This document shows positions 9,736 through 21,532 of a stretch of 48,317 bases of DNA, one piece after another. Numbering within the stretch: position 1 is the first letter of the stretch; each line of letters opens with the position of its first letter. The translations under genes were made by a program, and so were the position numbers. The notes under the pieces are model-generated. The model did no database searches. It had not been told where the DNA came from and worked only from the letters and a program-made list of their open reading frames with translations. The DNA comes from Gammaproteobacteria bacterium (GTDB taxonomy: Bacteria > Pseudomonadota > Gammaproteobacteria > Steroidobacterales > Woeseiaceae): positions 1 through 48,317 of the forward strand of contig JAOTVR010000020.1 in NCBI GenBank assembly GCA_029863305.1. The letters are read 5' to 3'.

Positions 9736-10980
9736 TCATTCTTTTTTCTGGCGAGTCAGTTGGGCGCCTATTCGGCCGTTGGCACCGGCCAGGGTCGCGC
9801 GCATGCGCACCAGCCACCGCCGTGCCCAGGCGAATTCAATACCCAGGATCGATAAACCCAATGGCACGACCAGGATTGCTGGCCCTGGTAATACGACCAT
9901 CGCAAGACCGACAAGGAGAATGGAAGAGCCGAGGACCAGGATTACGGCGCGGCGGGCTTGTCGGTAAGACGCAACCGCCAATTCTCCGATTTCGTCTGCA
10001 AGTGGAGAGAGCAAGGCGATCGTGTCGCGTCCTGCCTTTGTCGAAGCGAGAATACCGACAGCGAGTATTCCGCCAATGATCATCAACGAAACATGGTTCG
10101 GAATCGGATAGTGGTGAACGAGCAGCATCTTGATGCCAACGTAGGCCAGCAAGAAGACCAGACTCATCTTAATGTAGCGGAACTTCTCCATGAGTCCCGC
10201 AAGCACGAAGTACAGCGAACGTAGTCCGAGAAGCGCAAAAATATTCGACGTAAATACGATGAAGGGATCGCGAGTGATCGCGAAGATGGCCGGGATGGAA
10301 TCGACCGCGAACATCACGTCGGCGGTCTCAACGAGGATGAGAGCAACGAACAACGGGGTCGCGAATAGAACTCCGTTGCGACGAACGAAGAATCGACTGC
10401 CGTGATACTCGTCGGTTACCCTGAACAGTCTGTGGACGAGGCGCATAGTCGTACTGTTGGCCACATCGACCGTGTCGTGACGCATAACAAGCACTTTCGC
10501 CGCCGAATAAACAAGAACTGCGCCGAGCACATAGGTCAGCCATTCGAAGCGATCCAGTAGAGCCAACCCGCCGAATATCATGACGCCGCGCATCACGCAG
10601 GCGCTGAGAATTCCCCAGAACAGGACACGGTGCTGCTCTGCAAGAGGTACGCGGAAGTACGCGAAGATCATCGCGATAACAAAAATGTTATCGACCGAAA
10701 GTGATTTCTCAACGAGGTATCCGGTGAAGAATTGTAGAGCTGCCTCGCGCCCGGACAGTTGCTCGGTATCCATGTCCCATCCACCCGGATTCAGCTCGTA
10801 CAGATAGAAGATGGCGACGTTGAATGCGAGTGCGAGGGAAATCCATACTGTTGTCCACCCCACCGCCTCCGGTAGGCTAACGACATGCGCTTTGCGGTGA
10901 AACACACCGAGGTCGAGTGCCACGACCAAACCGACGAGGAACAGAAAGCTAATCCAGATGAGTGTGGTTACGGAATCCAT
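9736..10980 (-). CDS. TerC-family integral membrane protein with C-terminal PGPGW domain
   Basis: A 414-residue membrane protein. Residues 1-300 form a TerC/Alx-type domain with about eight hydrophobic segments. Conserved acidic sites are present in VVALDLGVFHR, EKSLSVDNIFVI and VETADVMFAVDSIPAIF. TerC/Alx proteins are linked to manganese or calcium export and tellurite resistance; metal loading of exported proteins has also been proposed. Residues 330-400 hold a second, two-helix module with VVLPGPAILVVPLGLSILG and EFAWARRWL, matching the PGPGW family usually found as a separate protein. The fusion is therefore of note. No yybP-ykoY manganese riboswitch is apparent upstream. The ATG at 10980 is the first in frame and gives a normal TerC N-terminus. 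Confidence 0.88.
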   Translation of the reverse strand: MDSVTTLIWISFLFLVGLVVALDLGVFHRKAHVVSLPEAVGWTTVWISLALAFNVAIFYLYELNPGGWDMDTEQLSGREAALQFFTGYLVEKSLSVDNIFVIAMIFAYFRVPLAEQHRVLFWGILSACVMRGVMIFGGLALLDRFEWLTYVLGAVLVYSAAKVLVMRHDTVDVANSTTMRLVHRLFRVTDEYHGSRFFVRRNGVLFATPLFVALILVETADVMFAVDSIPAIFAITRDPFIVFTSNIFALLGLRSLYFVLAGLMEKFRYIKMSLVFLLAYVGIKMLLVHHYPIPNHVSLMIIGGILAVGILASTKAGRDTIALLSPLADEIGELAVASYRQARRAVILVLGSSILLVGLAMVVLPGPAILVVPLGLSILGIEFAWARRWLVRMRATLAGANGRIGAQLTRQKKE

Positions 10981-11380
10981 TCGGCGCGGTCGCTACAATA
11001 ACGTCTGTCGAGATCAGCCTTTGCGAAATTGCCTTTCACAAACAAGCCGGGACAGGTTTTCCCTCGTCTTTTCGTCCATGATCCCGGGTGGAATCAGATC
11101 GAAAAGTGAGATCAATACTGAGCATACTCGAAAAGCTCAGTGGACTCAGCCGGTTATTGTTGGGCGATCTAACGCGTTGAAACCGGTGGTCACAGCACCA
11201 CGGAAATCAAGCGGTTATACGAGTGGCCAACTCAGCGACTCCGATTGGGAAGCTGATGTCCTGCCATTGAACGACACCCGCTAATCAGGAGGTCAGCTTC
11301 GAATTAGCAATCCGGGGCGTCTTCTACGAATATAATGACGGCCATCGCACGTCATCGCAGCAGGGCAGGATTGCAGTGTC
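10981..11380. other. Intergenic stretch between divergent genes, with repeat copy C
   Basis: About 400 bases separating the TerC gene (minus) and the radical SAM gene (plus). A minus-strand 21-codon frame beginning MDEKTRENLSRLV near 11080 exists but is too short to support. The repeat copy C lies at 11223-11290, preceded by an imperfect inverted repeat near 11185. I see no riboswitch or clear promoter. Confidence 0.5.
11223..11290 (-). repeat. Dispersed repeat, copy C: 5' half of tRNA-Gly(CCC) without leader
   Basis: Minus strand 11281-11245 is identical to copy B over the 37-nt tRNA-Gly(CCC) half. On the far side of the break it continues as in copy A (GTCGCTGAGTTGGCCAC, then TCG). Here the promoter-like leader is absent: after ATCAGGAGG the sequence diverges. 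The copy therefore shows that the conserved unit is the tRNA half plus the adjoining GTCGC block. Confidence 0.75.
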
Positions 11381-12763
11381 ATGAAAATCGCTTTCGTCTC
11401 TGGCAACCAGGAAAAGATGCCGAATGCGGTAGCACCACTCGGCCTGCTCTACGTCATCGCGAGTACGCCTGACCACCACGAAAAGGAGTTTATCGATCTC
11501 TGCTTCGAGTCCGATCCCGGTGCGGTCCTGAGTGACAGGCTGGCGGCATTCAGGCCGGACCTTGTCGCGATCAGCATGCGCAATATCCAGAACAACGACT
11601 ACGCCGGCGTATCCGACAATCTCGACTATTACGCAGGCCTGATCAGGCAGTCCCGCTCCTCATCGACAGCGCCGATCGTATTAGGTGGCGCCGGCTTCAG
11701 TGTCATGCCGGTTGAACTGATGCGGCGCCTGCAACCGGACTATGGCATCGCCGGCGAAGGTGAGCGCGCGTTCCGGCAACTCGTCGGCGTAATCGAGGGC
11801 GGCGCCTCGGGGCTGGGCGCGATTAGTGCCCTGCACTATTGGGACGGCGATAGGCTCGTCGTCAATCCCAGGCAGGACGGTTTCCTTGATCTGTCGCAGT
11901 TACCATCACCTGACCGCACCCTGTTGCACGCCGGCTACTACGATGAGTTCGGCATCGACACCGTGCAAACCAAGCGCGGCTGTTCGCTGCACTGTGCCTA
12001 TTGCAGTTACCCGATTATCGAGGGTCGGAAAATTCGCCTGCGCGACCCCGAATCCGTCGTCGACGAAATGTTCGCCGCGCTCGCGGCACATCCATCGCTG
12101 AGCCATATGTTTATCGTCGACTCCGTGTTCAATCTGCCGATGACGCACGCGAAGGCTGTGTGCCGTGAACTCATCGCTCGAGACTGGCGTCTGCCGTGGA
12201 CCTGCTACGCAAACCCGATCGTCTTCGACGAGGAATTTGCGGAGCTTGCCGCCCGCGCCGGCTGTGCCGGCATGGAGATCGGTTCCGACGCCGGTAGCAA
12301 TGCCCTGCTCGACAAATTGAAGAAAGGCTTCACGGTCGATCACGTCTACCGGTTACGTGACATCTGCGCTGCTGCGGGCATTCCCGACTGCCACGCCTTC
12401 GTCGTTGGCACGACCGGCGAAACGATTGACGACGTGCGCCAGACCGTCGAATTTATCGCGGACCTCGACCCGCACAGCGCGATCATCAACATCTGGTTCG
12501 ACGACTACGAGGCACTTGCCCCCAGGCTGGCCGACGAACGCCGGCAACTGCGTGCCGACATTGAAGCATTGCTCGGCGAGCGCCGGCATGAATTCCTGAA
12601 CTGGAGTATTCCGGCACTCGGCATCAACTTCGACGAGAAACTGTTCACGGCGCTGCGGCGAGCCGGGCTGCGCGGCCCGCCATGGCAGCACCTGAGGCGC
12701 GGTCACCGAAACAGACGTCAATCTGTCCTGCGGCAAGCACCTTTTCCCCCTGTGCGCGGCTGA
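11381..12763 (+). CDS. B12-binding-domain radical SAM protein
   Basis: A 460-residue protein of the BchE/MiaB-like B12-radical SAM class. Residues 1-150 form a cobalamin-binding-like Rossmann domain (PLGLLYVIAS, RPDLVAISM, IVLGGAGFSVMP, GEGERAF). The radical SAM core starts at the cluster motif C201-xxx-C205-xx-C208 in KRGCSLHCAYCSYP, which binds the 4Fe-4S cluster. Family members do methylations, ring formations or rearrangements; I cannot assign a substrate. The B12 domain lacks a clear DxHxxG motif, so cobalamin may be bound base-off without a His ligand or not at all. The last 30 residues are Arg-rich and look disordered. It stands alone between repeats, and a hairpin terminator follows at 12913. 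Confidence 0.85.
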   Translation: MKIAFVSGNQEKMPNAVAPLGLLYVIASTPDHHEKEFIDLCFESDPGAVLSDRLAAFRPDLVAISMRNIQNNDYAGVSDNLDYYAGLIRQSRSSSTAPIVLGGAGFSVMPVELMRRLQPDYGIAGEGERAFRQLVGVIEGGASGLGAISALHYWDGDRLVVNPRQDGFLDLSQLPSPDRTLLHAGYYDEFGIDTVQTKRGCSLHCAYCSYPIIEGRKIRLRDPESVVDEMFAALAAHPSLSHMFIVDSVFNLPMTHAKAVCRELIARDWRLPWTCYANPIVFDEEFAELAARAGCAGMEIGSDAGSNALLDKLKKGFTVDHVYRLRDICAAAGIPDCHAFVVGTTGETIDDVRQTVEFIADLDPHSAIINIWFDDYEALAPRLADERRQLRADIEALLGERRHEFLNWSIPALGINFDEKLFTALRRAGLRGPPWQHLRRGHRNRRQSVLRQAPFPPVRG

Positions 12764-12912
12764 ACGACATGGCTACACAATAAGTGTGATTCTGGCTCAG
12801 AGGGTCGTTACAGATAAGGGGCTGGACAGGAGTGACCATAAAGGTGAGAGTAATTCGATTCCAGGCTACTCGCACGTCTCGACCGGCCGCCGTAGCGGTT
12901 TCGATCGATGAG
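12764..12912 (+). repeat. Intergenic stretch with weak repeat relative D (12830-12875)
   Basis: No gene is seen. Near 12830-12875, read on the minus strand, TGGAAT, 17 bases, then TATGGT and the intervening TACTCTCAC reproduce the leader of copies A and B. The hairpin and the tRNA half are missing. It is therefore a fragment of the leader only. Confidence 0.45.
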
Positions 12913-12943
12913 AAAGCGCCCCCGTCATCGGGGGCGCTTTTGC
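12913..12943. terminator. Bidirectional terminator between radical SAM gene and katG
   Basis: A perfect 12-bp stem (AAAGCGCCCCCG at 12913-12924 with CGGGGGCGCTTT at 12929-12940) around TCAT, followed by TTTT-like sequence on the plus strand and TTTCTC on the minus strand. It lies between two genes that converge and can serve both. Confidence 0.88.
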
Positions 12944-12966
12944 TACCTGTCGTTCAGGCTATCGTG

Positions 12967-15359
<2,393 letters not shown>

Positions 15360-15371
15360 TATTCTGTACAC

Positions 15372-16274
15372 ATGATCTCCCTCAAGCAGGTTCACTACGC
15401 GCTCGCCGTGGAACGGCATCTGCATTTCAGGCGCGCGGCCGAGGAATGCAACATTTCCCAGTCAACGTTGAGTACGGCGCTTGCGGAAATGGAGAAACAG
15501 TTGGGATTTCAGATATTTGAGCGCGATAACCGCAAGGTGCTGGTGACCCCGCTCGGAGAGCAGGTATTAGAGAGAGCGCGGTCCATCGAGTTGCAGATGG
15601 AGGACCTGAACAAACTCGCGGACTCGCAGCGTGAACCGCTCAGCACACCACTGTCGGTTGGCGTCATACCGACCATTGGCCCATATCTGCTGCCGTGCGT
15701 GCTACCCGCGCTGCAGAGACAGTATCCGGAATTGAAACTGAACATCGTCGAGGATCAAACTGCTGACGTTCTGGAGCAGCTGCGCCGTGGTGCCCTCGAT
15801 GCCGCCATTATCGCTCTGCCTTACGACTGCGACGGGTTGCTGACATTCACATTCTGGCAGGAAGACCTGCTCTGGATTGTTCGCGCTGATGACGAAAGCG
15901 CTGGCGTCGAACGTGCCAGGGTCGACGACCTCGCGCGAACGCACTTGATGCTACTTAAAGATGGACACTGCCTGACGGAGCATGCTCTGTCTGCCTGCAA
16001 GCTGGAGAATGCATCCACCCACAGCTTCAGCGCGACGAGCCTCTCTACCCTGATTCAACTCGTGATCGGAAAAATCGGATCTACCCTGGTGCCCGAAATT
16101 GCCCTGGAGCAATTGGTGGATGGCAACGCCGAACTCGCAAGCATCCCCCTGGAAGAAACCGGTCCGCACCGGAAACTGGCCGTTGCCATTCGCCCCAACT
16201 ATCCCGGCATGGCGAACGTAGAGGCACTGGTGAGACTATTCAGGGAAGAGCTAAACAGGACGGTTACGCACTGA
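15372..16274 (+). CDS. oxyR: OxyR, hydrogen-peroxide-sensing LysR regulator
   Basis: A 300-residue LysR-type regulator. Residues 3-62 are the winged helix-turn-helix (LKQVHYALAVERHLHFRRAA, SQSTLSTALAEMEKQLG). The effector half contains the OxyR peroxide switch: Cys200 in KDGHCLTEHAL and Cys209 in LSACK, at the positions of Cys199 and Cys208 of the Escherichia coli protein. The following block THSFSATSLSTL is also typical of OxyR. I chose ATG 15372 because it aligns with the family start (M-x-x-x-x-Q/E-Y/H); the longer frame from 15297 adds 25 unrelated residues. It is divergent from katG, so it probably controls both genes and itself. Confidence 0.92.
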   Translation: MISLKQVHYALAVERHLHFRRAAEECNISQSTLSTALAEMEKQLGFQIFERDNRKVLVTPLGEQVLERARSIELQMEDLNKLADSQREPLSTPLSVGVIPTIGPYLLPCVLPALQRQYPELKLNIVEDQTADVLEQLRRGALDAAIIALPYDCDGLLTFTFWQEDLLWIVRADDESAGVERARVDDLARTHLMLLKDGHCLTEHALSACKLENASTHSFSATSLSTLIQLVIGKIGSTLVPEIALEQLVDGNAELASIPLEETGPHRKLAVAIRPNYPGMANVEALVRLFREELNRTVTH

Positions 16275-16359
16275 TCGTCGTATACGGATGTATTCCAGGC
16301 GTCGTTACCACGTGCAATGCAATGAAATGTGATGAGCCACGGCATCCACACGATATTCA

Positions 16360-18267
16360 CTAGTCTGCGTTCTCCAGTTCCTCGCTGGCGTCCAGCCAGC
16401 TCCATTCCAGCGCCTCGATTTCGGTCCTGGTCGTGGCTTGGTCCTGCATCAGCTGGCTTAGCTCCGCTTTGCGATTCTGATCCGTATAGATCGCATCGTC
16501 GGCAAGGCGTTCTTCCAGCCGCCTGAGTTGGGCGCGACTTTCAGCAAGCTGTTCTTCGATGCTGCGCACCTTGTCGTACATTGGTTTCAGGCGTTGTCGG
16601 CGTTGTGCCTGCTCCTGGCGTTGCTGCTTCTTGCTGACCGGTTTTGTCGCCGGATCCGGCTCAGCATTCACGGCCCTGTTCTGTGCCGGTTCATGGTCTT
16701 TCAGCCATGCCGAATATTCGTCGAGACTGCGATTGAATCGGTCAACGATGCCGTCGTGGACGATCAGCAAATCATCGCAGACGCTCCTGAGCAAGTGCCG
16801 ATCGTGCGATATCACCACCAGCGCGCCGGTGTATTCGATAAGCGCAACGCTCAATGCCTGGCGCATTTCGAGGTCCAGGTGATTGGTCGGCTCATCGAGC
16901 AGCAACAGGTTGGGTTGTTGACGGATCATGAGCGCCAGCACCAGCCTGGCCTTTTCTCCACCTGAAAATGGTTCGACCGGTTCGAAGATGCGTTCGCCGC
17001 CGAAGCCGAACCGACCCAGGTAATTGCGATGGTCCTGCTCACGATCGTCGGGCGCGTGCACGCGCAGATGATCGATCGGACTCTGTTCCGGTTTCAGTAA
17101 GTCCAGTTGATGTTGGGCGAAATAGCCGATCTTCGTGTCTTTGCTGAGCAACCGTTCTCCGCTGAGTAATGTACTGCCGCTGGCCAATGCCTTGACCAGC
17201 GTCGACTTGCCGGCGCCATTGACGCCCAGCAACCCGAAGCGATCGCCGGCTGACAAATTCAAGGTGACGTTACTCAGGACGGGTTTCCCGGCACTGTCTT
17301 CATAGCCGAGTTCGGCGTCGATCAGGCCAAGTAGATGCTGTGGTTGTTTCCTGGGTTCAAAGAAATGAAATCGAAACGGCGAATCGACGTGTGCAGGCGC
17401 GATCTTCTGCATTCGTTCGAGCATCTTCAGGCGGCTCTGTGCCTGGCGGGCTTTTGATGCTTTGTAACGAAAACGGTCCACGTAACCTTGAATGTGCTTG
17501 ATGTCTTTCTGTTGCCGGGTGTACATAGCCTGTTGTTGCGCCAGCTGCTCGGCCCGCTGCGCTTCAAACTGACTGTAATTCCCGGTGAAGAGGCGAACTG
17601 TCTGGCTCTCAATATGCGCAATACGTGTACAGACCTGGTCGAGAAAATCGCGGTCATGTGAGATGACCAGCAAAATACCGTCGTACCGCATCAGCCAGCG
17701 TTCAAGCCACAGAATAGCGGGCAGATCCAGATGATTGGTGGGCTCGTCGAGCAACAGAATGTCGGAACGACACATCAGCGCACGCGCCAGGTTAAGACGC
17801 ATGCGCCAGCCGCCTGAGAATGCGTCGACCGGCTGCAGAGTTTCGTTATCTGCGAAGCCCAGCCCGTGCAGAAGCCGGGCTGCGCGTGCCTCGGCACTGA
17901 ATCCATCGATGACTTCAAGGCGCTCATACAAAGCGTGCGGCGCAGCGCCGCCTTCTTCGGCTTCGCTGTGCGCAATGGCGACCTGGACACTACGCAGTTC
18001 GGTGTCACCGTCCATGACGTAGTCGATAGCGGTGCCGCTGCCGTGCGGACTTTCCTGAGCGACGTGAGCGATCTCGTCGTCTGGATGCAGCCCTACTTCA
18101 CCACTGTCCGGCTCCAGCTCACCGAGCAGCATGGCGAACAGTGATGATTTGCCGCTGCCGTTTGCCCCGATCACACCCATCCGCTGGCCTGCATGCAGCT
18201 GCAGGTCGACATTCTCGACAAGGAGTTTGCGGCCACGGCGAAGGCTAATGTTGGTGAGGCTCAGCAC
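16360..18267 (-). CDS. yheS: ABC-F family ATPase, YheS-like
   Basis: Soluble protein of 635 residues with two nucleotide-binding domains and no membrane domain, as in ABC-F ribosome-associated translation factors. First domain: Walker A GANGSGKSS, signature FSGGWRMRLNLARAL, Walker B LLLDEPTNHLDL. Second domain: GVNGAGKST, FSGGEKARLVLAL, LLLLDEPTNHLDL. A linker of about 80 residues with RQQKDIKHIQGYVDRFR, then AKQAQSR-like spacing, matches the P-site tRNA-interaction motif. The last 90 residues are a Lys/Arg-rich coiled coil (SKKQQRQEQAQRRQRLKPMY). The sequence is colinear with E. coli YheS. The start is GTG at 18267. It is flanked by a 98-base gap and a hairpin-like GGCCAC/GTGGCC repeat. Confidence 0.92.
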   Translation of the reverse strand: MLSLTNISLRRGRKLLVENVDLQLHAGQRMGVIGANGSGKSSLFAMLLGELEPDSGEVGLHPDDEIAHVAQESPHGSGTAIDYVMDGDTELRSVQVAIAHSEAEEGGAAPHALYERLEVIDGFSAEARAARLLHGLGFADNETLQPVDAFSGGWRMRLNLARALMCRSDILLLDEPTNHLDLPAILWLERWLMRYDGILLVISHDRDFLDQVCTRIAHIESQTVRLFTGNYSQFEAQRAEQLAQQQAMYTRQQKDIKHIQGYVDRFRYKASKARQAQSRLKMLERMQKIAPAHVDSPFRFHFFEPRKQPQHLLGLIDAELGYEDSAGKPVLSNVTLNLSAGDRFGLLGVNGAGKSTLVKALASGSTLLSGERLLSKDTKIGYFAQHQLDLLKPEQSPIDHLRVHAPDDREQDHRNYLGRFGFGGERIFEPVEPFSGGEKARLVLALMIRQQPNLLLLDEPTNHLDLEMRQALSVALIEYTGALVVISHDRHLLRSVCDDLLIVHDGIVDRFNRSLDEYSAWLKDHEPAQNRAVNAEPDPATKPVSKKQQRQEQAQRRQRLKPMYDKVRSIEEQLAESRAQLRRLEERLADDAIYTDQNRKAELSQLMQDQATTRTEIEALEWSWLDASEELENAD

Positions 18268-18365
18268 GCTGGATCTCGTCGGGCCACTGACTCGCGTGGC
18301 CGTTTTCGGGGGCGAAAAGTCTACCAGCGTTCAGCCAGGAAATACCGCACTCCGGCTCGATAACA

Positions 18366-19328
18366 TCAGGTACCCGATTTCCTTTTGCGTGCCTTGTCGT
18401 CATACATGTGACTATCGGCCTCGGCAACCAGGCTTTCGATGGTCGAGTGGCGAGTCGGATCGAACTGAATGCGGCCAACACTCCAGGCGAGTTTTTGCTT
18501 TATATCGCAAGTGGCGGCGGCAGCCATTTCTTCGAGCCGGGCGATACCCAGGTCGGAGGAACCACTCGACCCGGCCATCAGAACGACGAACTCGTCGCCG
18601 CCAAGGCGGCCGATAACATCTGCGGTGCGAAAGCACTTGATCAACAGCTTTGCGAAATGCCTGAGCAACTCATCTCCCGCCGCATGACCATAGGAATCAT
18701 TGACCTCTTTGAATCCGTCCAGATCGAAGAATGCCAGTTCAATGTCGGTCCCGGTGCGGCGACAAAGCGACATCATATGATTCGCGATCTGATGAAAACC
18801 GCGACGATTGGCGATCTGGGTCAGATCGTCCACCGTTACCTGCGAGGCGACCTTTAACTCGTCTTCGACCAGCGATGTCAGGTCTCGCAGCGTCTCATTG
18901 TCGCTGGCAGAAAAATCGCGTGGCCTGCTGTCGATCAGGCACAAAGTGCCGATCCGATATCCATCAGCACCGTGGATCGGACATCCCGCATAGAAACGGA
19001 TTGACGGCGCCGCAGTCACCAGCGGATTGTCTGCAAAGCGAACGTCCTTGCTGGCATCGTTCACAACAAATACATCTTCACTGAGTATCGCGTGCCCGCA
19101 GAAAGAGATTTCGCGGTCAGTCTCACAGGCATCAAGTCCCTGTTTCGACTTGAACCACTGGCGTTGCGCGTCGACCAGGCTGATCAGACAGATCTCGACG
19201 TCAAAAAATCGCTTTGCCATGCGGGTAATCCTGTCAAACCGGTCTTCGGCCGGCGTGTCCAGAATCCGCAGCGAATGCAAGCTCAGCAGGCGTGCCGTTT
19301 CGTCGAGTGGCAGCGGTGGCTTGAGCAT
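18366..19328 (-). CDS. GAF-GGDEF diguanylate cyclase
   Basis: A soluble 320-residue protein. Residues 22-160 are a GAF domain (DRITRMAKRFFDVEICLISL, CGHAILSEDVFVVNDA, FYAGCPIHGADGYRIGTLCL) of the type that senses small ligands or redox state. Residues 165-315 are a diguanylate cyclase domain with an intact GGDEF signature at 243-247, an FDLDGFKEVND block and the nucleotide-binding DLTQIANRRGF. An RTAD motif five residues before GGDEF matches the allosteric inhibitory I-site, so product inhibition is expected. I placed the start at 19328 on ATG with GGAGAAC upstream; the frame extends further but without a good site. It would supply c-di-GMP, which the riboswitch at 46642 can read. Confidence 0.93.
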   Translation of the reverse strand: MLKPPLPLDETARLLSLHSLRILDTPAEDRFDRITRMAKRFFDVEICLISLVDAQRQWFKSKQGLDACETDREISFCGHAILSEDVFVVNDASKDVRFADNPLVTAAPSIRFYAGCPIHGADGYRIGTLCLIDSRPRDFSASDNETLRDLTSLVEDELKVASQVTVDDLTQIANRRGFHQIANHMMSLCRRTGTDIELAFFDLDGFKEVNDSYGHAAGDELLRHFAKLLIKCFRTADVIGRLGGDEFVVLMAGSSGSSDLGIARLEEMAAAATCDIKQKLAWSVGRIQFDPTRHSTIESLVAEADSHMYDDKARKRKSGT

Positions 19329-19411
19329 ATTTGTTCTCCACAGTCGATTAAGACTGCTATCGGCCGCCCCATTCGATTTCTTTAGCACCGGATGACCATA
19401 GCCGTAGTAAG

Positions 19412-20437
19412 ATGCATAGCGCCATGCAGACCAAAACGCCTCATTTCGGAACCGCGCCAGTGGCTGCAAGGGCCCTGGGGACAGCGCTCGCCTGTTGCTG
19501 GCTCCTGGCTGCCTGCGCACAGACCCGCTACGAGGAGTCGTTCCTGCCGCTGAGCAATGCTGCGAACCTGCCCGAGGCGGACGTCACCGTGGAGATCCCG
19601 TCGCTGAGCAATTGCACCCACCCGGAACAAACCGAACTCAAGCTCGACTCCACGCGACCGGTCACAGTCATCGTGCACGGATGTTTCTCGTCTGCCGGCC
19701 GGTTTCGATCGCTTGCCGATGTGTTTGCATTCCATGGACAACAAGCGATTTGTTTCAACTACGACGATCGCGCCAGCCTCATCGATAGTTCGGCGCAGTT
19801 GATTACTGCGGTCGAACGGCTGTCCGAGGTGATGCAGAACCCCGATATCGCCGTGATCGGCCACAGCCAGGGCGGCCTCGTCGCCCGGCGTGCCTTTATC
19901 CACGATCGGGACGATCGGTTCGATGTCGAGGACGCGACCATCAGCCTGACGACGATATCGTCACCGTTCGGTGGTATCAAATCCGCGGCACACTGCGGTT
20001 CAACCGGGTTTGCATGGCTGACCCTGGGCCTCTCCAAGCCGGTATGCTGGCTGGTAACTGGCGGAAAATACCGCGACATTCCACCGGGCTCGGAATTCAT
20101 CGAGCAGCCTGGCGAATTATTGCCCGTGCTGACCGGGCATCTGAAAATATCAACAGACGAAGTCGGTGCGTGCCGTCGATACAATGAACGCGGATCGTGT
20201 GTCGATGACGATTTCGTTTTCAGCATCGACGAGCAGACCCAGCTGGCGCTGGAGAATGATACCGGGCTCGCCTCCGTGCAGATCAAGGCGGGTCACGTGG
20301 AGATCGTCGGTGACGGAAAATCAACTCCGACCAAGCTTATCGATACTCTGCAACAGCACGGGGTGTTGAACGCGACTCCCGCAGAATTATCCGCTCAGCT
20401 CGCAAATCTGCTGGCAGATCTGTATCTGACCGATTAG
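19412..20437 (+). CDS. Lipoprotein with alpha/beta hydrolase domain
   Basis: A 341-residue protein. The N-terminal LGTALACCWLLAACAQ has a lipobox (LAAC) with the likely modified Cys at about residue 35, so a membrane-anchored lipoprotein is expected. The core is an alpha/beta hydrolase fold: VTVIVHGCFSSAGRF for the oxyanion region and GHSQGGLVARR for the nucleophile elbow. Further His (GHVEIVG) and Asp residues near the end are candidates for the triad. Substrates of this esterase/lipase-like group are unknown. The start is either ATG at 19412 or ATG at 19424; neither has a strong ribosome site, and both give the same lipobox. It converges on modC with only nine bases between the stops. Confidence 0.82.
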   Translation: MHSAMQTKTPHFGTAPVAARALGTALACCWLLAACAQTRYEESFLPLSNAANLPEADVTVEIPSLSNCTHPEQTELKLDSTRPVTVIVHGCFSSAGRFRSLADVFAFHGQQAICFNYDDRASLIDSSAQLITAVERLSEVMQNPDIAVIGHSQGGLVARRAFIHDRDDRFDVEDATISLTTISSPFGGIKSAAHCGSTGFAWLTLGLSKPVCWLVTGGKYRDIPPGSEFIEQPGELLPVLTGHLKISTDEVGACRRYNERGSCVDDDFVFSIDEQTQLALENDTGLASVQIKAGHVEIVGDGKSTPTKLIDTLQQHGVLNATPAELSAQLANLLADLYLTD

Positions 20438-20446
20438 CCAGTTTTC

Positions 20447-21532
20447 TTATTGCCGTCGCACGGCAACGGACTTGATCTGTGCGTAGACCTTGTCGCCGGC
20501 CTTAAGATCCAACTCGCGCACGGATCGTCGTGTAACGCGCGCGACGATTCGATCCGTGCCCAGGACGAGACGCACGAGCATCGAAGGGCCGTGTTCGGCC
20601 TGAATCGTCTCGACTGTCGCCGGGATAATGTTCAGGATCGTACTTTGCTCCGGCATGCTGCGGCACAGACTGACATCACTTGCCCGAATGCGCAGCCGCA
20701 GAGTGTCTGCGTTGCCGGCCGCCCTGCCCGGTACCCAGATGTCGCCGCCCGAAAACCTCAGCCGCGTCAGGTCGTCACGTTCGTCGTAGGCCTGAGCTTG
20801 GCCCTGAATCACCGATCCTGCATGTGCACCGGCCAGCGATGGCACATCCATGCGCACGAGAACGGATTGCAAGTCGCCATCTGCCACAACGCGGCCGTGA
20901 TCCATGACGACCAGGTAATCACACAGGCGGCCCACCTCATCAATGTTGTGACTGACGTAGATGATTGGCACCTCCGCCTCGGCATGCAGGCGATCGAGAA
21001 AGGGCAGTATTTCGTCCTTGCGCGCCTGATCGAGCGATGCGAGAGGCTCGTCCATTAATACGAACCGTGGTGCACAGAGCAGTGCCCTGGCGATCGCGAT
21101 GCGCTGCGCCTCACCACCCGACAACTCATCAGTCCGGCGCTGCAGCAATCGTTCGAGCCCGAGCAAACTGACGATGTGTTGCATGTCAGGAGCACGCTCA
21201 TGCTCACGTCGCCGCAGCCCGAACTCGATATTGCTGCGCACGTCGAGATGTCCAAACAGGCGCGGCTCCTGAAACACGTAGCCAATGTCGCGCTCATGCA
21301 CAGCACGCCAGATACTCGCCGAGCTGTCCTGCCAGACATCACCGGCGACGATGAGTTTGCCGCTTGTCGGCTTCTCCAGCCCGGCGATGCAGCGTAGCAG
21401 CGATGTTTTGCCCGAACCTGAAGGCCCATAGACACCCGTAATACCCCGCATTGGCAGCCTGAGATCGACATCGAGCGCAAAATCGTCGCGTTTCAGTTCA
21501 TAGCGGATGCGTATGCGGCTGTCAGCGCTCAT
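20447..21532 (-). CDS. modC: Molybdate ABC transporter ATP-binding protein
   Basis: ATPase subunit that drives uptake of molybdate. The 361-residue protein has Walker A GPSGSGKT (about residues 36-43), a signature LSGGEAQRIAIARALL, and Walker B VLMDEPLASLD. After an SHNIDEVGRLCD block it ends in a Mop/TOBE domain (residues 285-361: LRLRIRASDVSL, VRLVLGTDRIVARVTRRSV), which binds molybdate or tungstate in relatives. I place the start at 21532, since ATG there overlaps the modB stop by four bases (ATGA). It is the last gene of modABC, and stops nine bases from the lipoprotein gene on the other strand. Confidence 0.95.
   Translation of the reverse strand: MSADSRIRIRYELKRDDFALDVDLRLPMRGITGVYGPSGSGKTSLLRCIAGLEKPTSGKLIVAGDVWQDSSASIWRAVHERDIGYVFQEPRLFGHLDVRSNIEFGLRRREHERAPDMQHIVSLLGLERLLQRRTDELSGGEAQRIAIARALLCAPRFVLMDEPLASLDQARKDEILPFLDRLHAEAEVPIIYVSHNIDEVGRLCDYLVVMDHGRVVADGDLQSVLVRMDVPSLAGAHAGSVIQGQAQAYDERDDLTRLRFSGGDIWVPGRAAGNADTLRLRIRASDVSLCRSMPEQSTILNIIPATVETIQAEHGPSMLVRLVLGTDRIVARVTRRSVRELDLKAGDKVYAQIKSVAVRRQ

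Noticed and set aside
18282..18301. GGCCAC/GTGGCC inverted repeat followed by GTTTTC as a terminator
   Set aside because: No plus-strand gene precedes it, and on the minus strand it is upstream of the ABC-F gene rather than after a stop.
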